Of a stretch of 20,931 nucleotides of DNA, positions 15,522 to 20,931 are shown one piece after another. How positions within the stretch are numbered: the stretch's first letter is position 1; each line of letters opens with the position of its first letter. A program made the position numbers and the translations under genes. Source of the DNA: Bacteroidia bacterium (GTDB lineage: Bacteria; Bacteroidota; Bacteroidia; Bacteroidales; Azobacteroidaceae). The DNA is taken from NCBI GenBank assembly GCA_025996865.1, contig BNTV01000090.1, positions 1-20,931 on the forward strand, written 5' to 3'. Below the pieces are notes generated by a model that was not told the origin of the DNA, searched no databases, and worked only from the letters and a program-made list of their open reading frames with translations.

Positions 15522-16124
15522 TTATTGATTTTTATTTTTTAATGTTTCTGCGCTTTCCCATTTTCCGTTATTGAAATAGACCCATTCTTTATTACTGTTC
15601 ATTGAAAAAAAGCGATTATCTAAATTATCTTTTTGTACAATACGGGTTGGAGATTGTACAGCGACTGAGTTTTCAGGTAGATCTTTGTATATTATCGCAT
15701 TAGCCCCAATTCTACAATTGTTTCCAATTTTAACAAGACCAATAATTTTAGCTCCGGCACCAATATACACATTGTCTCCAATTTCTGGACTTCCAAATTT
15801 ATCACTGTCATGTAAGGTATTAGAACCAATTGTAACGTGCTGAAATATAACTGCATTTTTTCCAATCTTACTTCCTCCCGATACAAATATGCCCAACATG
15901 CCATGTGGAAAGCAAGGTTGCCCATCAAAAACCGAGTTATGAGCTATCCAACTACCCATTTTTGATAATTTTATATAGTATATTTTGCATAACCACTCTG
16001 TCCATAAATCAATTCGATGTTGATTGTTTTGTAAATAACTTTTCAAATCCCAGAAATTACTGAATTTCATATATATATATATATATATGATTGGAGTCAA
16101 AAAATAGAATAATAACCGTTTCAT
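15522..16124 (-). CDS. Serine acetyltransferase-like hexapeptide acyltransferase
   Basis: This protein of about 200 residues is a left-handed beta-helix acetyltransferase of the serine-acetyltransferase-like group often found in polysaccharide clusters. The coils include GIFVSGGSKIGKNAVIFQHV with the likely catalytic His (residue 96), VTIGSNT, PEIGDNVYIGAGAKIIG and RIGANAIIYKDLPENSV. The N-terminus is hydrophobic (RLLFYFLTPIIYIYIYM). I use the ATG at 16124; a GTG at 16148, one base after the wzx stop, is an alternative, and so is an ATG at 16070. The N-terminal YIYIYI comes from an (AT)10 tract, so the frame could switch, although the 16070 ATG would still allow a short form. The substrate is unknown. 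Confidence 0.82.
   Translation of the reverse strand: MKRLLFYFLTPIIYIYIYMKFSNFWDLKSYLQNNQHRIDLWTEWLCKIYYIKLSKMGSWIAHNSVFDGQPCFPHGMLGIFVSGGSKIGKNAVIFQHVTIGSNTLHDSDKFGSPEIGDNVYIGAGAKIIGLVKIGNNCRIGANAIIYKDLPENSVAVQSPTRIVQKDNLDNRFFSMNSNKEWVYFNNGKWESAETLKNKNQ
16069..16088 (-). repeat. (AT)10 dinucleotide tract inside the acetyltransferase gene
   Basis: Ten uninterrupted AT units encode residues 13-19 (I-Y-I-Y-I-Y-M, counted from the ATG at 16124). A change by one unit shifts the frame. Such dinucleotide tracts in cell-surface genes are a known basis of phase variation; here an ATG immediately at the end of the tract (16070) might allow re-initiation. Confidence 0.9.
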
Positions 16125-16149
16125 TTGTAATTTGATTTTCTGATGCACG

Positions 16150-17640
16150 TTATTTTGTCATTGAGTATTTTTTTTGTTGGATACTCCCATTTTTATTGTT
16201 GCTAAATTCTTTTATAAGAATAAACACTTCATCTCTCATAAAGAAATATACCAATAATGTGTATGTCAATACAAATATAATTCCATAGATAATGAGTTGA
16301 TAAAAAGGACCGGTAATATCAAAAATGTTACAATGAATGATTACAAAAAAGGATATTACCATAATCAATGAAATGAATCCAATCGACCTGAATGGTTTTA
16401 GATAACGAAAAATAGACAATTGAATCAATTTCTTTAACAGCATTTTCCAACCGATAAAAAACATAATCAATGCCAAAAGAACCTGTCCCCACGCTACAAA
16501 TTGAATGGAATACAATGTTGTTATTGTTATTATTATTGTTGAAACAATGCACCTAATTATAACATATCTAAATGAAATATCCGTTCGTCCTTTAGCAATA
16601 GCAATATTTCCTATCAGATTTCCTATTGAGAGTAATATCCCATATAAAGCAAATATAGAAACCAATGGCACTACATCGCTATATTTCTGCCCATAAAATA
16701 AAACCACTATCTGGGTGCTGAATACACAAAAAAACACGTTAATCGGAAAATTGATTAAAGACAAAAGATTGAGCATTTTACAGTATTGGGTTCGTAAAAT
16801 ATCATTGTTGGTATTATTGTGAGATAAAACAGGTAAAGCTACCTTATTGACAATCGAATTAATCACTAATACTAATTTTAAAACTATTTCTTTGGCCAAA
16901 CTATAAACACCTAACATTTCAGACCCTAAAAATTTACCAATAATCAAGATGTCAAGTTTGGCACAAAAATAATCAATGATTTGGGTTCCGGTTTGGAAAA
17001 TACCAATTTTAAAATACGGTTTTACTTTGTTTACAGAACAAAATAGTTGTATCTTATATTCTCGCTGCCCACAGATGAAATTCCAAAAATTGTTTATGAC
17101 GGTTTGAGACAGTGCGGAAATAATCATACTGTATATACCGAAGCCCATGTATGCCAAAACAAACGCTACGATTACAGAGCAAAAAGCAGAAATAATATTC
17201 CTCAAGGCTATCACTCTGAATAGCATCCTTTTTTGCAAGACAGTATCATATAATTTTCCAAAACCGGATAAGACTAAGTCTATCAGGGCAACAGGCATTA
17301 AATAAGTTATGGCCTTTTCATTGTAAAAAGAAGCAACCAAAGGAGATAAACACGACAAAATAATATAAATTACGAAAAAAATTAAAAACTGTATCCAAAA
17401 TAAGCTGGAAAATTCTTTAACCTCAATATCCTTTTTATGCATAATTGCAGCGGAGAAGCCTATATCGGAAAAAGTATAAGTTAATCCTAAAACGAAAGTT
17501 ATAATTGCAACGATACCAAATTCTTCTTTATCAAGGAATCGTGTTAAAATCATTAATCGAAGCATTTGAACTATTGCTGTTATTATAGTAGAAACAGTAG
17601 TCCATTTAGCTCCGGATATCGCTTTCTCTTTTAAACTCAT
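16150..17640 (-). CDS. wzx: Polysaccharide flippase (Wzx), MOP superfamily
   Basis: This 496-residue membrane protein should flip the undecaprenyl-linked repeat unit across the inner membrane. It starts MSLKEKAISGAKWTTVSTII, the typical opening of oligosaccharide flippases, and has about twelve to fourteen hydrophobic segments. Family features include LTRFLDKEEFGIVAI (32-46), which holds the conserved L-x-x-x-E-x-G element after helix 1, and FSDIGFSAAIMHKK. A GSEMLGVYSLAKEI segment repeats the pattern in the second half, as expected for the internal duplication of this superfamily. The start overlaps the stop of the upstream glycosyltransferase by one base (TAATG). Confidence 0.93.
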   Translation of the reverse strand: MSLKEKAISGAKWTTVSTIITAIVQMLRLMILTRFLDKEEFGIVAIITFVLGLTYTFSDIGFSAAIMHKKDIEVKEFSSLFWIQFLIFFVIYIILSCLSPLVASFYNEKAITYLMPVALIDLVLSGFGKLYDTVLQKRMLFRVIALRNIISAFCSVIVAFVLAYMGFGIYSMIISALSQTVINNFWNFICGQREYKIQLFCSVNKVKPYFKIGIFQTGTQIIDYFCAKLDILIIGKFLGSEMLGVYSLAKEIVLKLVLVINSIVNKVALPVLSHNNTNNDILRTQYCKMLNLLSLINFPINVFFCVFSTQIVVLFYGQKYSDVVPLVSIFALYGILLSIGNLIGNIAIAKGRTDISFRYVIIRCIVSTIIITITTLYSIQFVAWGQVLLALIMFFIGWKMLLKKLIQLSIFRYLKPFRSIGFISLIMVISFFVIIHCNIFDITGPFYQLIIYGIIFVLTYTLLVYFFMRDEVFILIKEFSNNKNGSIQQKKYSMTK

Positions 17641-18782
17641 TAACTTAGTAATTCATTATAGATATCAACCCATGAGGATGATATACTCTCCCAAGAAGAC
17701 AATTTCTTTATTTTAATATGATTATCCTTGGTTCTCTGTTTTAACATTTCCAAATTATCTATACAATATGAAATATTATTTCCTAAATTCTCTATTGACG
17801 TTTTCAAATAAAAAATGCCATTTTCATCAAAAATTTGATATGGTAACCAATTTCCAACCAATAATATGTTTTCTGCATATAAATGTTCCTGTAATGAACC
17901 GGATAAGGCATCTGTGACTTGAATATTAACAACAATATCTGTTACAACTCTCAATTCGGCATTCTCTTCTTTAGACAAAAAGGATGAAAAAATATGATGA
18001 GAGATTTTACTCTGTAATAATTGTTTTCTGATTTTCTCTATATAGCCTTTGGAGACTCCATAAGTCATAGGAAATAGCAACAATATTCGGTCTTTTTGAT
18101 CGTTTCTTAAATTCGCCATAGCATTTATTATACATTCATGCTGTTGTCCTTTTGACCCATTATACCCACAAGTTATAATTATTTTATTTTGAGATAAATT
18201 CAGTGGTAGTATTGTCTTATTATTATTAATACAATTATCAATGTAACCTAATTGGGAAATACCAAACCTTGCCAAGCGTATTTTTTTTGATACAGCAGGC
18301 AAATATTTCAAGAAATCTTCTCGCATTTCCCTTGTTCCAATATGAATGATTTTGGCATTTTCATAATAATATTTTTGTTTGTTTTTTTGTATGTGTGAAG
18401 CGCGATAATAGTCAGAACCCCAAACTGTAATTTTATAGTCTTTCTTTTGAGATATAAGTTGATTTAATAACTGATAATATGTAGGAGAAAAAAAATGAAT
18501 GTCTACAACATCATATTTTGCAACAATATTTTTTAGAACAAAATAACCCAAAAATCGGCGAATGACTGTGCCTGCTTTAGGAATACGGAACAAAAAATGC
18601 AATAAATGACGAAAATAAATTTTTGTGTTATCGGTTTGTTTATCAACATATTTCCATAACGAAGCATCCCATGCATCCACACTTAAACCTCTCTGCCTCA
18701 TATTAGTTAAGAGAGATTGGATTAGTGGAGTTTGATGTGTTACTTCAAACAATATAATGATAGATGATTCTTTTTCTGTCAT
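17640..18782 (-). CDS. GT-B type glycosyltransferase, family uncertain
   Basis: This 380-residue protein has a plausible GT-B layout. The N-terminal half has VVDIHFFSPTYYQLL and ITVWGSDYYRAS (the WGSD motif is common in sugar transferases of this kind). The C-terminal half opens with KIIITCGYNGSKGQQHECI (about 190-210) and continues with LLLFPMTYGVSKGYIEKI, then NIQVTDALSGSLQEHLYAEN and GNWLPYQIFDENGI. The YG-x3-GYIEKI and late glycine-rich order recall the GT56 (WecF-like) group as well as GT4, so the family is left open. There is no signal peptide. It overlaps the nucleotidyltransferase gene by 4 bp (ATGA) and wzx by 1 bp, placing it firmly in the operon. It may add the sugar made by the upstream aminotransferase module. 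Confidence 0.82.
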   Translation of the reverse strand: MTEKESSIIILFEVTHQTPLIQSLLTNMRQRGLSVDAWDASLWKYVDKQTDNTKIYFRHLLHFLFRIPKAGTVIRRFLGYFVLKNIVAKYDVVDIHFFSPTYYQLLNQLISQKKDYKITVWGSDYYRASHIQKNKQKYYYENAKIIHIGTREMREDFLKYLPAVSKKIRLARFGISQLGYIDNCINNNKTILPLNLSQNKIIITCGYNGSKGQQHECIINAMANLRNDQKDRILLLFPMTYGVSKGYIEKIRKQLLQSKISHHIFSSFLSKEENAELRVVTDIVVNIQVTDALSGSLQEHLYAENILLVGNWLPYQIFDENGIFYLKTSIENLGNNISYCIDNLEMLKQRTKDNHIKIKKLSSWESISSSWVDIYNELLS

Positions 18783-19834
18783 TTTATTAATTTTAAGTAC
18801 TCATTCCATTCGCCAATATCCGTCCATGAATTTTCACTAATGGGAAAACAGCCAACCTTACCACCTTTAGCTCTTATCTTATCAATTAGGTGAGTAATAT
18901 GGAAAAATTGCCCTACAGGAATTTCATCAATCATATTAGGTTGGAGGATATAGACTCCCGTATTGATCATATAACTTAAATCAGGCTTCTCTGTAAGCTC
19001 CGATATTATACCATTTTCAACTGATTTTATGACACCGTATGGGATTTGATACGTTTTAATTGCCGTAATAATGGTTATATCATTTTCATTTTCAATATGA
19101 TATTTATATATTTCTGCTAAGTCTTGTTCTATCAATATATCGCAATTTGAAACAAAAAACGGGGTTGTTATTCGACCTTTTAACAAAGAAACACTGCCGA
19201 TTGTTCCTAAAGGCTCATTCTCTTCAAAGTAAGAGATATTATATTTTTGAGGAATATTTTCTAAATAATATTTTAACAAATCTGATTTGTAATTTACCGA
19301 CATATAAAACTCGGAACAACCGGCCTGAGTAAATTTATCTAAAATAATTTCTAAAATAGTTTTATCACCTATTGGTAATAATGGTTTAGGTATAACATTT
19401 GTTAGTGGTTTTAATCTTGTTCCTTTCCCTCCGGCCATAATGACCACAGGGATGTTTATTTTTTCAGGAAGGATGATACTTTGACTATTCTCAAAAAGCT
19501 CCTCCCAGAAAAACACATTTACCAAATTTCCTTCATTATCAACAACCGGCATACACTCACTTCTAATTTGAAGCATTTTTTCTTTTATTTGCTCAATCGC
19601 TTCATTAGGAGTTGCGTATACCTTATTTGTATTGTCGATGCTTATCGGGCTATTAAGATCAACATTGGCAATTATTGCACGTTGAATATCTCCAATTGTT
19701 AAAATTCCAACAAAATCCTCTTTATTATATACAAATAATAATTTAACCTTTTCATCATCCATTTTTTTTAAGCATTGAATAATCGTTGCTTCACACTGAA
19801 TGATTCTATTTGCGATTTTTATTTTATTATCCAT
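18779..19834 (-). CDS. CBS-domain nucleotidyltransferase, PtmE-like
   Basis: This 351-residue enzyme combines a pair of CBS domains (about residues 1-115, with FVGILTIGDIQRAI at 41-54) with a sugar-1-phosphate nucleotidyltransferase (about 128-351). Seen motifs are VVIMAGGKGTRLKPLT (130-145), PKPLLPIGDKTILE (149-162), the FVSNCDILI strand with its metal-binding Asp, TGVYIL and the late WTDIGEW. It transfers a nucleotide to a sugar phosphate; CBS domains may sense adenine nucleotides. The same architecture occurs in PtmE, the GlcN-1-P guanylyltransferase of the legionaminic acid pathway of Campylobacter, but related CBS-nucleotidyltransferases serve other pathways. The neighbouring DegT and PglD/NeuD-like genes fit an amino-sugar route, although no nonulosonate synthase is visible in the window. 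Confidence 0.88.
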   Translation of the reverse strand: MDNKIKIANRIIQCEATIIQCLKKMDDEKVKLLFVYNKEDFVGILTIGDIQRAIIANVDLNSPISIDNTNKVYATPNEAIEQIKEKMLQIRSECMPVVDNEGNLVNVFFWEELFENSQSIILPEKINIPVVIMAGGKGTRLKPLTNVIPKPLLPIGDKTILEIILDKFTQAGCSEFYMSVNYKSDLLKYYLENIPQKYNISYFEENEPLGTIGSVSLLKGRITTPFFVSNCDILIEQDLAEIYKYHIENENDITIITAIKTYQIPYGVIKSVENGIISELTEKPDLSYMINTGVYILQPNMIDEIPVGQFFHITHLIDKIRAKGGKVGCFPISENSWTDIGEWNEYLKLIK

Positions 19835-19880
19835 TCATCAATTATATTTCATTGGGTCTTTGCCTTTTTTATACAAAATA

Positions 19881-20489
19881 TTATTTTGCCGGAACCCCTT
19901 TTACTATTTGATCATTTTCAATATCTCGTGTGACAACAGCACCTGCCCCAATAGTAACTTTATTACCAATTTTTACTCGAGGCAATATTGTCGAATTTGC
20001 ACCAACATAACACTCATTACCGATTTTGACATAACCCAACGTAACAGAGGCTGGTGCTATTGTCGAAAATTCATTAACAACAACGTCATGCATTATTGTA
20101 CTACCTACATTGAGTTTAACAAAATTACCAATATGGCAATTTGAAGATATATATACGGCATTTTGAACAATGATTCCCTCTCCTAATTGTACACTTGGAG
20201 ATATATATGCACTCTTACTTATTAATGTGGCGAAAGAATATCCAATAAATTGATAATAAGTGACTAATTTTTTTCGGATTTTAGGTAAATCCGGTGTTAT
20301 AACAAGAGGATACATTCCATACTTTGGATATAAAGATGCTGCATCTAAATCGCACCCAATGATAGGATAACTCATAAAACTCCCACTCAAATTATTGTCA
20401 ATTATTCCAATAATCCTATATGTGAGTGATTCGCACAACTCTATTATCTCATGAAAAGCTCCTACTATTATTATAGTATTATCAACCAT
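19881..20489 (-). CDS. PglD/NeuD-family sugar acetyltransferase
   Basis: This 202-residue enzyme should acetylate a sugar amine using acetyl-CoA. Residues 1-85 form the Rossmann-like PglD_N domain (NTIIIVGAFHE at 4-14, IIGIIDNN at 26-33, CDLDA), though its usual glycine-rich loop is degenerate (GAFH instead of GAGG). Residues 90-202 are a left-handed beta-helix: GEGIIVQNAVYISSNCHIGN, then VGSTIMHDVVV with the catalytic-type His134, IAPASVTLG, KIGNECYVGANSTILP, and GAGAVVTRDI followed by the typical end KGVPAK. Together with the aminotransferase upstream (8-bp overlap) it matches the usual pair that makes a 4-amino-4-deoxy sugar and then N-acetylates it, as in PglE/PglD. Which sugar is involved is not shown. 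Confidence 0.92.
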   Translation of the reverse strand: MVDNTIIIVGAFHEIIELCESLTYRIIGIIDNNLSGSFMSYPIIGCDLDAASLYPKYGMYPLVITPDLPKIRKKLVTYYQFIGYSFATLISKSAYISPSVQLGEGIIVQNAVYISSNCHIGNFVKLNVGSTIMHDVVVNEFSTIAPASVTLGYVKIGNECYVGANSTILPRVKIGNKVTIGAGAVVTRDIENDQIVKGVPAK

Positions 20490-20931
20490 TAATGATTTGA
20501 TCTAAAGATTCTGTTATAAAATCAATCTGTTCATTTGTCAACGAAGCAAACATGGGCAATGTTAACCCATTATCAGCCACATATTCTGTTATAGGAAGAG
20601 GTTTCGCAAAAGACTTATAAATAGAAAAACGATGTATAGCTGGGTAATGTACACTTGTCTGGATTCCTTTTTCATGAAGCCGATTTCTGACGGAATCCCT
20701 ATTTTCTTTAGTAGAATCCCTTAAAACTATAGGCATAATATAGTTAGATACAAAATGTTTGTTTTCTGCAAAAGGGATTATAACTCCGTTTATTTTGGAC
20801 AGATTATCAACATATCGTTTTCGAACAATAATCCTTTTTTCAAGATCAGCCTGCAACTTTTTTAACTGAACAACAGCAATTGAAGCCCGTATATCATCCA
20901 TCCGAAAATTGTAACCTAAATCAACAATGTC
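20482..20931 (-). CDS. DegT/DnrJ/EryC1/StrS family aminotransferase, C-terminal part (runs off right edge)
   Basis: The last 149 codons of a PLP-dependent sugar aminotransferase are present; the frame is open to the edge and its start lies beyond it. Visible are DLGYNFRMDDIRASIAVVQL, the family's G-x-N-x-R-M block, and GIQTSVHYPAIHRF, which holds the conserved substrate-side His region, followed by LPMFASLTNEQIDFI at the C-terminus. The PLP-binding Lys is outside the window. The TGA overlaps the ATG of the acetyltransferase gene by 8 bp. It should transaminate a keto nucleotide sugar (C3 or C4), giving the amine that the PglD/NeuD-like enzyme acetylates. LegC-, PglE- and PerA-like roles are all possible. 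Confidence 0.93.
   Translation of the reverse strand, partial: DIVDLGYNFRMDDIRASIAVVQLKKLQADLEKRIIVRKRYVDNLSKINGVIIPFAENKHFVSNYIMPIVLRDSTKENRDSVRNRLHEKGIQTSVHYPAIHRFSIYKSFAKPLPITEYVADNGLTLPMFASLTNEQIDFITESLDQIING

Noticed and set aside
16516..16541. ATT/GTT trinucleotide-like run within wzx
   Set aside because: Imperfect and in units of three, so it cannot switch the frame; it encodes an Ile/Thr-rich membrane helix.
16328..16552. A 74-codon frame beginning with an asparagine run inside wzx
   Set aside because: It is a different frame of the trinucleotide-rich part of wzx with no protein features.

Overview
The window looks like a surface-polysaccharide (O-antigen or capsule) biosynthesis cluster from a member of the Bacteroidetes, most likely Bacteroidales. 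The reasons are low GC, an EpsG-type Wzy, a bi-domain oxidoreductase next to a heparinase II/III-like protein, a solitary AAA_14/DUF4143 ATPase with a TAnnTTTG-like -7 element upstream, and a relic of an AlbA_2-type ATP-binding protein with a GTEK-repeat linker. The species cannot be named from the sequence. Every convincing gene reads on the minus strand, so transcription runs from the right edge to the left. Most junctions overlap by 1-23 bp or are separated by a few bases, as in one long operon. No tRNA, rRNA, CRISPR array or intact insertion sequence was seen.

Layout in transcription order. (1) 20931-18779: the end of a DegT-type aminotransferase, a PglD/NeuD-type acetyltransferase and a CBS-domain nucleotidyltransferase of the PtmE type, together a plausible amino-sugar nucleotide module. 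(2) 18782-9861: a glycosyltransferase, the Wzx flippase, a hexapeptide acetyltransferase, an asparagine-synthase-like protein lacking the usual Cys2, the EpsG-type Wzy polymerase, a GT4 enzyme, a second hexapeptide acetyltransferase and another GT4 enzyme. (3) 9860-9321: an N-terminally truncated relic of an ATP-binding protein. (4) 9291-6750: WbpG-like, HisH and HisF2, the trio that converts an acetamido group to an acetamidino group. (5) 6585-5266: an AAA_14/DUF4143 ATPase with its own upstream repeats, interrupting the operon. (6) 5074-1: a bi-domain alcohol dehydrogenase/Gfo-Idh-MocA oxidoreductase, a heparinase II/III-like protein, a GT4 gene split into two frames, and the start of an NAD-dependent epimerase that carries a perfect 28-bp palindrome inside its reading frame.

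Working together, these genes would supply nucleotide sugars, assemble a repeat unit with about four glycosyltransferases, decorate it (acetylation, acetamidino formation, possible amidation), flip it with Wzx and polymerise it with Wzy. The enzyme that starts the repeat unit and most precursor enzymes must lie outside the window. The most notable points are the Cys-less asparagine-synthase-like protein beside a complete WbpG/HisH/HisF2 trio, two simple-sequence tracts in surface-polysaccharide genes ((AT)10 and T9), the split glycosyltransferase, the in-frame palindrome, and the decayed or inserted genes marking recombination points. By-eye sampling suggests a compositional step: the central and right-hand genes are clearly more AT-rich (about 28% GC in one 60-bp sample) than the bi-domain oxidoreductase (about 42%).
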